This document shows positions 49,104-57,545 of a DNA stretch of 64,000 bases, one piece after another. The notes under the pieces are model-generated. The model was not told the DNA's origin, did no database searches, and worked only from the letters and a program-made list of their open reading frames with translations. Each line of letters opens with the position of its first letter. Within the stretch, counting starts at the first letter, position 1. Source of the stretch: Capnocytophaga gingivalis ATCC 33624 (GTDB lineage: Bacteria > Bacteroidota > Bacteroidia > Flavobacteriales > Flavobacteriaceae). Location of the stretch: NCBI RefSeq assembly GCF_000174755.1, contig NZ_ACLQ01000023.1, positions 1 through 64,000 on the forward strand, written 5' to 3'. Both the position numbers and the translations under genes were made by a program.

Positions 49104-50576
49104 GTGAACATATCTTATTTCAAGCAATCTTTCTTTATATTGCTTTTAGCAGCCCTTCTTTTTGTAGGGCTAAGGCCTTATTTACCTACTCGTATCTTCC
49201 CTGAAGGGAATGCCTCTTCTACCAATGTGGTTGTGGACAGTCTCATGCTGGAGGCACTCTCGGGCAAGGATATTGAGGAGGTACTGAATGAGAACAAAGA
49301 TACACTCGCTCATGGAAAAGCCCCCAAGCACACGACCTCTGACTCCCTCAAGGGGCAAACTCCCCAACAGTATCTACAGCCTTTCTTTGAGAAACTGCAA
49401 CACTTAGAAACTACAGGGCAAGGGCATGTGCGCATTGGGTATTTCGGTGACTCTATGACCGATGGGGACTTTATCGTACAGGACTTACGTGCACTCTTCC
49501 AAGGAGCTTTTGGAGGTAATGGAGTAGGTTTCTTACCCATCACCTCGGAGTCTGCCGCCTCACGAGGAAGTGTACATCACACCTATTCGAACAATTGGAA
49601 GCGAGAATCTTATGTCAATGTAAAGCGTCCAACCCGTCCCTTTGGAGTTGCCGGACAGGTCTTCTTTGTAAAAAGCCCAGCCCTTACTTGGGTCTCCTAC
49701 AAGGCCTCTGCTCAGCCTCATATCAACCAAATGTACTCTCCTACCCTTTTCTTCGGACAATCAGGGAATACGGAAGCATATGTGGAGATTCGCCACGAAG
49801 GAGATACCACCCATATCGTAAAGCCACTGAACGCCTCCAAACGACTCAACAGCCTCACCTTAGCCAAAGGAAATGTAAAAGGAGTACGTGTGAACTTCTT
49901 CAAAGCGGATTCTATCCCTATCTATGGCATCAACTCTGCCAGCGATGGAGGGGTACATGTAGACAATTTCTCCAGTAGAGGGAATTCAGGTTTACCTCTT
50001 TCCCTATTCAATACTGCACTGATGCAGGACTTTGATACCGCCTTGGGCAATTATGACCTTATCGTATTGCATTTTGGAGCTAACGTACTGAACTACGGTA
50101 CTTTGGACTACCGATGGTATGAAAAAGGTATGACCAAAGTGATCAACCAATTGCGTACTTGCTTCCCCAAGGCATCCTTCCTAATCATCTCCACTGCCGA
50201 CAAATCATCCAAGTATGGCATGGAAATGAAAACAGACAATGCTGTAGTACCTCTTTCCTTAGCACAAGAATCCTATGCAAAGCAGACACATGCTGGATTT
50301 ATCAACCTATACAAGCTCATGGGTGGCGAAGGCTCCATGCTCAAGTGGGTAGGGGCTACTCCTCCCTTGGCAGGAAAGGACTATACTCACTTCAATGCTC
50401 GTGGTTCCAAGAAGGTAGCTCAGCTATTGTACAAAGAACTGATGCGAAAATACTTATCCTTCAAGCATCCTAAATCCTCAACCGAGAAGATAGATGAGCT
50501 CATGCAGACCTCCAAGGATTCTCTCCTACACAAGGATTCCATACTGGACTTTTTGGATCCTAAGAAAAAACCTTAA
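49104..50576 (+). CDS. Membrane-anchored SGNH/GDSL-type hydrolase
   Basis: A 490-residue exported protein starting at a GTG. One N-terminal membrane anchor (FFILLLAALLFVGLRPYL) is followed by an SGNH hydrolase: nucleophile Ser117 in GHVRIGYFGDSMTDGD, then LIVLHFGANVLNYG and the Asp/His pair in KDYTHFNARGSKKVA. An inserted beta domain (about 180-290) has the look of a carbohydrate-binding module. Related proteins deacetylate or acetylate surface glycans. No MBOAT acyltransferase partner is adjacent. Substrate unknown. Confidence 0.8.
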   Translation: MNISYFKQSFFILLLAALLFVGLRPYLPTRIFPEGNASSTNVVVDSLMLEALSGKDIEEVLNENKDTLAHGKAPKHTTSDSLKGQTPQQYLQPFFEKLQHLETTGQGHVRIGYFGDSMTDGDFIVQDLRALFQGAFGGNGVGFLPITSESAASRGSVHHTYSNNWKRESYVNVKRPTRPFGVAGQVFFVKSPALTWVSYKASAQPHINQMYSPTLFFGQSGNTEAYVEIRHEGDTTHIVKPLNASKRLNSLTLAKGNVKGVRVNFFKADSIPIYGINSASDGGVHVDNFSSRGNSGLPLSLFNTALMQDFDTALGNYDLIVLHFGANVLNYGTLDYRWYEKGMTKVINQLRTCFPKASFLIISTADKSSKYGMEMKTDNAVVPLSLAQESYAKQTHAGFINLYKLMGGEGSMLKWVGATPPLAGKDYTHFNARGSKKVAQLLYKELMRKYLSFKHPKSSTEKIDELMQTSKDSLLHKDSILDFLDPKKKP

Positions 50577-50739
50577 CCACTCTTCTCTACAGACTGAAAA
50601 ACAATCTGTTTATACTAAAAAATAATAAGAACTTTAGCCAATCCTATAACATTTTTCTATCAGGATAATTCTCTAAAAAATCTATTCCTAAAACAGAGAA
50701 AAATTCATATTATTATTTTGGTATTCAAATAATTTGCTG

Positions 50740-50747
50740 TAAATTTG
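50740..50747 (+). promoter_or_regulatory. -33/-7 promoter of the U32 gene
   Basis: TAAATTTG with TTTG at 50717-50720, 19 bp apart, matching the consensus; 18 bp upstream of the ATG. Confidence 0.8.
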
Positions 50748-50765
50748 TAACGCCTAACGAAAGAA

Positions 50766-52010
50766 ATGACAACAACCGGAAAGATAGAACTAATGGCTCC
50801 TGCAGGTAGCTTTGAATCCCTGCAAGCTGCCTTGGACAATGGGGCTGATTCTGTATACTTTGGAGTAGAACAGCTCAATATGAGAGCTCGCTCGAGTATC
50901 AACTTTACTTTGGACGACTTGGACGAGATTGCGCGCCGCTGTAAGGAAAAGAATGTTCGCACTTATCTGACACTCAATACCATCATCTATGACCATGATC
51001 TCTCCATCATAAAGACTTTATTGGACAGAGCCAAGCAGGCTCATATCACAGCAGTCATTGCAATGGATCAGGCTGTAATCGCTTACGCAAGGCAAATAGG
51101 GATGGAGGTACATATCTCGACCCAGATCAATATTACCAATATAGAAACCGTGAAGTTCTATGCGCTTTTTGCTGATACTATGGTAATGAGCCGTGAGCTT
51201 TCCTTGCGACAGATCAAGAAAATATGTGAACAAATAGAGAGAGAACAGGTCAAAGGCCCTTCAGGGAACTTGGTAGAGGTAGAGATTTTTGGACATGGTG
51301 CCTTGTGTATGGCTGTCTCTGGAAAGTGTTATTTGAGCTTACATTCTCACAACTCCTCCGCCAATAGAGGAGCTTGCAAGCAGAATTGCCGCAAGAAATA
51401 TACAGTAATAGACCAAGAAAGTGGATTCGAGATAGAATTGGACAACGAGTATATGATGTCCCCCAAGGACTTATGTACCTTGGATTTCTTAGACCAGGTG
51501 ATTGATACAGGAGCTAAAGTACTCAAGATAGAAGGGAGAGGTCGCGCCCCTGAGTATGTAGCGACCGTAATTCGCACCTATAGAGAGGCTATAGACGCTT
51601 ATTATGAGGGCACTTACACCAAGGAAAAAGTAGAGAAATGGATGGAAGCGCTTGCCACTGTATACAATCGTGGTTTCTGGGGTGGGTATTATCTAGGACA
51701 GAAATTAGGAGAATGGAGCGGTGTTCCTGGCTCTCAGGCTACTCAGAAGAAGGTGTATATAGGCAAGGCCATGCACTTTTTCCCGAAAACGAATATTTCT
51801 GAGTTCAAAATTGAGGCTTTTGACATCAAGCGAGGGGATAATCTCCTTATCACAGGCCCCACCACAGGGGTACAGGAACTCATCTTGGAGGATATGTATG
51901 TCAATGATCAACTCTCTGAGAGTGCCAAGAAAGGAGATTCTTGTACCTTCCGTACCGAATTCCGCACCCGCCCCTCTGACAAGCTATATAAGATAGTTAG
52001 TAATCAGTGA
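50766..52010 (+). CDS. Peptidase U32 family protein (TrhP/YegQ-like)
   Basis: A 414-residue U32 protein. KIELMAPAGSFESLQAALDNGADSVYFGVEQLNMRARS is the conserved start; EIFGHGALCMAVSGKCYLSLHSHNSSANRGACKQNCRKKY carries the Cys cluster typical of U32 proteins that hold an Fe-S cluster. The family includes TrhP (prephenate-dependent 5-hydroxyuridine at tRNA position 34) and RlhA; despite the name, protease activity is doubtful. The C-terminus reads SDKLYKIVSNQ, its last residues and TGA being supplied by a GTGAGCG array. Confidence 0.88.
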   Translation: MTTTGKIELMAPAGSFESLQAALDNGADSVYFGVEQLNMRARSSINFTLDDLDEIARRCKEKNVRTYLTLNTIIYDHDLSIIKTLLDRAKQAHITAVIAMDQAVIAYARQIGMEVHISTQINITNIETVKFYALFADTMVMSRELSLRQIKKICEQIEREQVKGPSGNLVEVEIFGHGALCMAVSGKCYLSLHSHNSSANRGACKQNCRKKYTVIDQESGFEIELDNEYMMSPKDLCTLDFLDQVIDTGAKVLKIEGRGRAPEYVATVIRTYREAIDAYYEGTYTKEKVEKWMEALATVYNRGFWGGYYLGQKLGEWSGVPGSQATQKKVYIGKAMHFFPKTNISEFKIEAFDIKRGDNLLITGPTTGVQELILEDMYVNDQLSESAKKGDSCTFRTEFRTRPSDKLYKIVSNQ

Positions 52011-52041
52011 GCGGTGAGCGGTGAGCGGTGAACAGTGAGCT
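52000..52041. repeat. Heptad array, 6 units
   Basis: GTAATCA, GTGAGCG three times, GTGAACA, GTGAGCT. Same unit family as 1875-1944; contains the stop of the U32 gene. Confidence 0.85.
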
Positions 52042-52072
52042 TAGAGATAGTAACAAATCAATAAATTAGCGA

Positions 52073-52795
52073 ATGTCAGATGAATACTCTAACAAACTAA
52101 CAGATGATATTGTAAAGTATGGTTTTGAGGTAATAATGGTTCCACAAACCAATTACTTGCCATCTTTTGCCTATACTGTAGGTCTATGGAAAAGCTACAA
52201 GCATCCTGAACTTATTTCCTTAGGATTGCCTATAGATACACTCCATACTATGCTCAATACTGTAGTGTTTGAAGTAATAAAAAAAGAAAAACTGATAGAA
52301 ATAGGTAGGAATTATCATGATATATTAGAAAAATATCCTGTACAATTCTTAGCAGTGGATAAGCGTAATATCCCTGATTATTTTGGACAGGCAATTAGTT
52401 ATTACCAAACAGTCGATTTTCCTGCTTTGCAACTGATATGGCCTGATGACAAAGGAATATTCCCATATGAATCAGATTTCAGAGAAGATCTTATCTACTT
52501 ACAACCGCTCTTAGATAGGAATGCTGATTTCAAATTCAGAGAAGACAAACTCTGTCCTGTATTCACAACATCAGCTTGGTTAGAAAATCAGCAACCTATT
52601 GTAGAGGTGATACATGATAAAGAGGGCCATTGGTTTTTTCTTCCCTCGGGAGAACCTGATTGGAAATTAGTGTCCTTGGAAGAACTAATAAAAGTTGATC
52701 CTACTCTCAATGATATTTTTGATCTTGATTATGGGGAGTGTGCCAATAGAGAGTTTGTAGGAGGAAGATGGAAAAGAGACATTTATGAGGAATAA
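52073..52795 (+). CDS. DUF4262-domain protein
   Basis: A 240-residue cytoplasmic protein. Residues 10-125 are DUF4262: KYGFEVIMVPQTNYLPSFAYTVGLWKSYKHPELISLGLP and FLAVDKRNIPDYFGQAISYYQ are diagnostic. The C-terminal half (HDKEGHWFFLPSGEPDWKLVSLEELIKVDPTL) looks like a second small domain of the kind attached to immunity-type proteins. DUF4262 proteins are common in toxin-immunity and other accessory loci; function is unproven. No clear promoter is seen in the 60 bp after the U32 gene, apart from repeat DNA. Confidence 0.8.
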   Translation: MSDEYSNKLTDDIVKYGFEVIMVPQTNYLPSFAYTVGLWKSYKHPELISLGLPIDTLHTMLNTVVFEVIKKEKLIEIGRNYHDILEKYPVQFLAVDKRNIPDYFGQAISYYQTVDFPALQLIWPDDKGIFPYESDFREDLIYLQPLLDRNADFKFREDKLCPVFTTSAWLENQQPIVEVIHDKEGHWFFLPSGEPDWKLVSLEELIKVDPTLNDIFDLDYGECANREFVGGRWKRDIYEE

Positions 52796-52880
52796 AAATG
52801 TTACCTCATGTTAGCTCATTTCTTGCAAGCTTGTATCTATCATAAGAGATCCTTTTAGCTCTTTATAAAAGAATTGCAAG

Positions 52881-53144
52881 CTATATATACAGAGTGTATT
52901 GCCCACCAATCATTCCTTTGGGCTTTTCTCAGGACATATGAAACACGCTTCTATTGCGACACTGAATGAGAAGATAAAGGTACTTTGTCAGGAAAATGAG
53001 CTCACCTATATTGATCTGTATAAGGAATTGGTTACCCCAGGTTCACAACTATTAGACCCTGCTTATACCAATGATGGCCTTCACTTAGTAGGAGCAGCGT
53101 ATTTCAAATGGCGTGATTTTGTTTTACCTTTTGTAAAAGAATAA
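52881..53144 (+). pseudogene. GDSL/SGNH hydrolase fragment (C-terminal half)
   Basis: The frame reads LYIQSVLPTN, then IATLNEKIKVLCQENELTYIDLYKELV and ends NDGLHLVGAAYFKWRDFVLPFVKE. These are blocks III and V of sialate-O-acetylesterase-type GDSL hydrolases, with the catalytic Asp-His pair in DGLHL. The N-terminal half with the GDSL serine is missing; a TAA stop lies just upstream, and there is no ATG before residue 23 of the frame. It is therefore a truncated, non-functional remnant. Confidence 0.75.
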
Positions 53145-53182
53145 GATAGAAATACATACTAAAAGAATAAATACAATACTAT

Positions 53183-55321
53183 ATGAAGAGATTTTTTAAA
53201 ATGGCCTTGTTCTTAGGGGTATCAGCCCTCTATGGACAGCAAGGCGGGATGTGGATTCCTTCACTATTGGAAGGAATGAACGCTAAGGAGATGAAGACCT
53301 TGGGCATGAAAATGACTGTGGCCGACATCTACAGTGTAAACAAATCAAGTCTCAAGGATGCGGCACCTCACTTCAATGGAGGATGCTCCTCAGAGGTGAT
53401 CTCTGACAAGGGATTATTACTTACCAACCACCACTGCGGTTATGGACAGATCCAAGCACACTCTACGCTGCAGAATGACTACCTTGCCAATGGATTCTGG
53501 GCAAAAAGTCTGGCAGAGGAACTTCCTAACAAGAACCTAAAAGTTACCTTTATGGTGCGTATCGACGATGTCACCAAGCAGGTACTCAAAGGTACAGAAA
53601 GCATCACTGACGAGACTGAAAAAGCCAAACTCATCGAGAAAAATATTGCTGAGGTCATCAAAACAGCTCCGAAAGAGGCTTGGCAAGAAAATAGTGTAAA
53701 GGCTTTCTATGATGGAAACCAATACATTCTCTTTGTCACAGAGACCTTCAAGGATGTACGCTTGGTAGGAGCTCCCCCCTCCTCTATCGGTAAGTTCGGT
53801 TCCGATACAGACAACTGGGTATGGCCACGCCACACTGGGGATTTCTCCCTATTCCGTATCTATGCTGACAAAAACAATCGCCCTGCGGAATACTCCAAGG
53901 ATAATGTCCCTTACAAACCTAAACACTTCTTCCCTATCTCTCTCAAAGGAGTAAAAGAAGGAGACTTTGTTTTGGTTTTCGGTTACCCAGGAACTACCCA
54001 AGAATATTTACCTTCAGCTGCTGTGGCTCAGATAGAAAATGTAATCAACCCTGCTAGAATTGGTATTCGTGATATAGTACTCAAAGTACAAGATAGCTAT
54101 ATGCGCAAAGACCAAGGAATTAAGATCAAATATGCAGCTAAATACGCTCGTGTGGCTAACTACTGGAAAAAATGGATGGGAGAAACCAAAGGTCTTAAAA
54201 AATCAGGCGCAGTAGCTCTCAAACAACAACAGGAAGCCAAATTCCAACAAGCAATCCAAAAAGCAAACAAACAAGCTCAGTATGGCAACCTCCTTTCTGA
54301 CTTCAACCGTTTGTACAAGGAAATAGAACCTTATACCCTTGCAGCCAACCTAAACTCTGAATTTATCTTCAGAAATATAGACTTACTATCCAATGGATCT
54401 CGCTTGCTCCAATTAGAAAAAGCATTGGAAGACAAAGGAGAACAATCCTTCAATGATAGAAAGAAAAATCTACTAAACACTTTCAAAGAAATATTCAAAG
54501 ACAATGACAAACAAGTAGATAAAGATGTTTTCGAAAAAGTAGTTGTTTTCTATGCAGCAAATATGCCTAAGAACCTACTTATCAACTCTTTGAAAAACTT
54601 TGATGCCAAAAAATTGGCTGACAATCTCTATAACAATTCCTTCCTTACCTCTCTTTCTGGAGTAGAGAGTGTACTAAATCTTTCTGCTGCTGAATTCAAG
54701 GAAAGAATGAAAAATGACGTAGGAATACAGTTTGTTCGCGAACTTAAGGAAATGAATGATACTCAGGTATTCCCTGTATATGATCGTCTCAATACACAGA
54801 TACATGCCTTACAACGCACCTATATGAAAGCCATCTTGGAATTTTCAAAACCATCAGATAGAATCTTCCCTGATGCCAATGGTACACTACGTGTAACCTA
54901 TGGAAAGGTAGCAGGCTTCTCTCCTGCTGATGCGGTTACCTATAGTGCACACACTACCTTGGACGGAGTGATGGAAAAATATGTTCCTGGGGATTACGAA
55001 TTTGACGTACCACAGCACTTGCGTGACCTACAAGCGAAGAAGGATTTCGGTCGCTATGGAGATAAGAATGGCAAGATGCCTCTATGCTTCCTTTCTACCT
55101 GCCACACTACAGGAGGTAACTCTGGAAGCCCTGCCATCGATGCCAACGGAAACCTTATCGGACTTAACTTTGACCGTGTGTGGGAAGGTACTATGAGTGA
55201 CATTCACTATGATCCTAAGCTATGCCGCAATATCATGGTGGACATTCGCTATGTGCTCTTTGTTATTGACAAATATGCCGGTGCAGGTCACTTAGTCAAT
55301 GAAATGAAACTCATCAAGTAA
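53183..55321 (+). CDS. S46 dipeptidyl-peptidase, DPP11-like
   Basis: Exported dipeptidyl-peptidase of 712 residues with a signal peptide at 1-18. Chymotrypsin-like triad: His84 in LLLTNHHCGYG, an Asp in SDTDNWVWPRHTGDFSLFR, and Ser647 in TTGGNSGSP. Arg665 in GLNFDRVWE, 18 residues after the Ser, matches the Arg that sets Asp/Glu specificity in Porphyromonas DPP11, where DPP7 has Gly. It probably releases dipeptides with acidic P1 residues in the periplasm for peptide-based nutrition. Single gene, no obvious partner. Confidence 0.92.
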   Translation: MKRFFKMALFLGVSALYGQQGGMWIPSLLEGMNAKEMKTLGMKMTVADIYSVNKSSLKDAAPHFNGGCSSEVISDKGLLLTNHHCGYGQIQAHSTLQNDYLANGFWAKSLAEELPNKNLKVTFMVRIDDVTKQVLKGTESITDETEKAKLIEKNIAEVIKTAPKEAWQENSVKAFYDGNQYILFVTETFKDVRLVGAPPSSIGKFGSDTDNWVWPRHTGDFSLFRIYADKNNRPAEYSKDNVPYKPKHFFPISLKGVKEGDFVLVFGYPGTTQEYLPSAAVAQIENVINPARIGIRDIVLKVQDSYMRKDQGIKIKYAAKYARVANYWKKWMGETKGLKKSGAVALKQQQEAKFQQAIQKANKQAQYGNLLSDFNRLYKEIEPYTLAANLNSEFIFRNIDLLSNGSRLLQLEKALEDKGEQSFNDRKKNLLNTFKEIFKDNDKQVDKDVFEKVVVFYAANMPKNLLINSLKNFDAKKLADNLYNNSFLTSLSGVESVLNLSAAEFKERMKNDVGIQFVRELKEMNDTQVFPVYDRLNTQIHALQRTYMKAILEFSKPSDRIFPDANGTLRVTYGKVAGFSPADAVTYSAHTTLDGVMEKYVPGDYEFDVPQHLRDLQAKKDFGRYGDKNGKMPLCFLSTCHTTGGNSGSPAIDANGNLIGLNFDRVWEGTMSDIHYDPKLCRNIMVDIRYVLFVIDKYAGAGHLVNEMKLIK

Positions 55322-55346
55322 GATTTTTTCATATTATTTTGGTTTT

Positions 55347-55354
55347 TAAATTTG
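55347..55354 (+). promoter_or_regulatory. -7 box for the DUF6688-like gene
   Basis: TAAATTTG, 26 bp upstream of the ATG at 55381; no clear -33 element. Confidence 0.5.
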
Positions 55355-55380
55355 CTTCGCCCTGAAAAACACTTCTCTCG

Positions 55381-56523
55381 ATGACTAAGAAGCGTTTTTC
55401 GGGGCGAAGTTTTTACTCAAATCTGTCTCTTATGTTTAGTTTTGTATTTATTTTCGCCTTTCTTATAGCCATTTTAGCTATACTTTTTTTCATTGTGGGC
55501 TACTTACATAAGCAAAATGTCCCCCTTTGGCAGTATCCCATAGCTTTTATCTATGTGTTATGGCTTTTATTGTTCCTTTTTTTAAGTTCTTTCTTTGGAG
55601 CTGAATATACTGCAGCTATAGACCCTGCAGATGGAGAGAGCTACACCTTTATTTCGGTGCAGTATTGGCCTACCTTTCTTACCTATTTCCTTTTGTATCA
55701 TATAGCACTTGGGACACTTTGGGTACGCCGAGCAAAGCTACCTCCACTTCCTTTGGTGCTTTGTTTGTGCTTCTTATATATAGGGATTGTTGTGAATATC
55801 GGTATCGCCAGCCAAGTATCCTCAGGAGAAAGTGGAGACTTTGTCTTAGCTTCCTTTCCTTTGTTCAGCAGTCTTATAGCCATATTGGTTATAGGCCGTA
55901 CGCTTATGGCGGTTCGAGAAGAACTTTCTACAAAGACCTTTAGAAATCGGTGGCTCAATAAGCTCAACACCCTACTTTCCTCTCACTTTACGGTACTTAC
56001 TTGGTCGGTTCTCTTGATCTTCCCTGTCTTTGTACTCATCACCCTTTTGCTAATGCTTTTTGGGCAGGACTATGATTCGGTAGCCAAAGGCTTTACGGAG
56101 ACGACCACTTGGGCATTTTCGCAGAAGGAGCACCCTCCTTATTTAGAACACACAGGGCACTACCTATGTACAGTGGCTGCCTGTGGCTCGCCACGCTTAG
56201 TGAAGCCCTTGCGTTGGGGCAAGCGAGGAGGCAGGCCTATTATCGTCAATCGTCAGTTACAGATAGCCAATGCCTTTGAGGAGCTTGTCGCCGACTTCTC
56301 CCCTGCGCTACACCGCTTCTTGCGTACCAATTATGACAAATACGGATATGACCTTTCCCAGAAGATCAACACCCCCTTTGCTTCCAATCTCACTTATTTG
56401 CTAATGAAGCCCTTGGAATGGTTCTTTTTGCTTTGCTTATATACCTTCTGCCTGCACCCTGAGAAGAAAATAGAAAAACAGTATAGGAGCAGTGAGCAGT
56501 TGTCAGTGAGCAGTGAGCAGTGA
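55381..56523 (+). CDS. Polytopic membrane protein (DUF6688-like)
   Basis: A 380-residue inner-membrane protein with about six helices (for example MFSFVFIFAFLIAILAILFFIVGY, WQYPIAFIYVLWLLLFLFLSSFF, LPLVLCLCFLYIGIVVNIGI, FTVLTWSVLLIFPVFVLITLLLML) and a cytoplasmic region containing HYLCTVAACGSPRLVKPLRWGKRGGRPIIVNRQLQIANAFEELV. That segment with CTVAACGSP recalls DUF6688 family proteins of Bacteroidetes. Function unknown. The tail YRSSEQLSVSSEQ is entirely translated AGTGAGC repeat and is probably a recent addition. Confidence 0.65.
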   Translation: MTKKRFSGRSFYSNLSLMFSFVFIFAFLIAILAILFFIVGYLHKQNVPLWQYPIAFIYVLWLLLFLFLSSFFGAEYTAAIDPADGESYTFISVQYWPTFLTYFLLYHIALGTLWVRRAKLPPLPLVLCLCFLYIGIVVNIGIASQVSSGESGDFVLASFPLFSSLIAILVIGRTLMAVREELSTKTFRNRWLNKLNTLLSSHFTVLTWSVLLIFPVFVLITLLLMLFGQDYDSVAKGFTETTTWAFSQKEHPPYLEHTGHYLCTVAACGSPRLVKPLRWGKRGGRPIIVNRQLQIANAFEELVADFSPALHRFLRTNYDKYGYDLSQKINTPFASNLTYLLMKPLEWFFLLCLYTFCLHPEKKIEKQYRSSEQLSVSSEQ

Positions 56524-56525
56524 TC
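56491..56525. repeat. Heptad array, 5 units
   Basis: AGTGAGC, AGTTGTC, AGTGAGC twice, AGTGATC. It is translated as SEQLSVSSEQ at the end of the membrane protein and holds its TGA. Confidence 0.85.
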
Positions 56526-56540
56526 TTTTGTCTTTACTTT

Positions 56541-57455
56541 CTACTTTATAAAACTTGCAATGCCTTCTACAAGTTCGGTGGGGACAGGAAGATCAGGATT
56601 TAGATAAGATTGCTGGTTTTCTTCCATTGTTTTTACCTTTTTGAGCACATGGTTCATACCCTCTATAAGAAGAAGTTGTGCCTTGGGTTGGGCTTCTTTG
56701 AGAAGTTGTGCTTGCTTGCTTTCCACTTGCAAATCATTGGTACCCTGAACAATAAGAATAGGTATTGATAGTTTTGCTATCTCTTTAGTAGGTTCATATT
56801 TGAACCAAGAGATAAGGTAGGGTTGGACACTTTTTCTAAATACAGGTGCCAAATAAGAGGAGAGATTCTCCACGAGTTCGCCTTTTCTTAACTGATTGAT
56901 CACTTTTTGACTTTCCTCCTTGAGTTGTGGAGCATTCTTTGCTATTTGCTCTTCTATAAGGGTAGCACTGCTACTGCCTGCACCTGAAAGAGAAACAAAC
57001 TTGGAGATGACTCCCTTTTGGGCAACAAGAAGACCTATCAAAGCCCCTTCAGAATGGCCAACAAGAGTGATATTTTTATATTTCTTCTTAAAATAATCCA
57101 CTACTAAAAGAGCATCCTTCACCTCGTCTTCGAAAGTCATCTTCTCCTCCTGTGCAGTTCCATTTTTTATCTGTGCAATAACACGCTTGTCATAACGAAA
57201 AGTTGCAATCCCCTTCTGAGCCAATCCTTCTGCAAGATATTTCAGAGAATTATTCTTGAATTGCACTTGATTCCCATCGCGGTCAGTGGGTCCAGAACCT
57301 GCTATCAGTATCGCCAAGGGAGGCTGTGCACTTCCTTTAGGAGAGAGTAAAGTACCCTGGACTTCAGCGTCTATAACGACCTGCTGACTATCGTAATTCC
57401 CTTCTTGAGCAAAAGCTCCAAAACAAATAAAAAATAAAAAGATAAAAGATTTCAT
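56541..57455 (-). CDS. Exported alpha/beta hydrolase
   Basis: A 304-residue secreted serine hydrolase with a signal peptide at 1-16 (FFICFGAFAQ). Oxyanion motif LIAGSGPTDRDGN, nucleophile in VGHSEGALIG, Asp in QGTNDLQV and His in EGMNHVLK. This resembles the YqiA/BAAT-like esterases often annotated as alpha/beta hydrolase or S9-like in Bacteroidetes. Substrate unknown. Own promoter at 57484. Confidence 0.85.
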   Translation of the reverse strand: MKSFIFLFFICFGAFAQEGNYDSQQVVIDAEVQGTLLSPKGSAQPPLAILIAGSGPTDRDGNQVQFKNNSLKYLAEGLAQKGIATFRYDKRVIAQIKNGTAQEEKMTFEDEVKDALLVVDYFKKKYKNITLVGHSEGALIGLLVAQKGVISKFVSLSGAGSSSATLIEEQIAKNAPQLKEESQKVINQLRKGELVENLSSYLAPVFRKSVQPYLISWFKYEPTKEIAKLSIPILIVQGTNDLQVESKQAQLLKEAQPKAQLLLIEGMNHVLKKVKTMEENQQSYLNPDLPVPTELVEGIASFIK

Positions 57456-57483
57456 GATAAAAACAGTTTAGGGTTATACCCTA

Positions 57484-57491
57484 CAAAGTTA
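57484..57491 (-). promoter_or_regulatory. -7 box of the exported hydrolase promoter
   Basis: TAACTTTG on the minus strand, 28 bp before the start codon. Confidence 0.65.
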
Positions 57492-57503
57492 CAAAAAAAA
57501 TTT

Positions 57504-57545
57504 CATTCTTCACTTTTATTCTTCATTTTTTATTCTTCACCACAT
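57504..57545. repeat. Heptad-type array at the NhaC stop
   Basis: CATTCTT, CACTTTT, ATTCTTC, ATTTTTT, ATTCTTC with one 1-bp register slip. It contains the NhaC TGA stop and codes for its final VKNKK. Confidence 0.6.

Noticed and set aside
49104-50576. Alginate/cellulose O-acetylation operon (SGNH plus MBOAT)
   Set aside because: No MBOAT acyltransferase gene is adjacent on either side.
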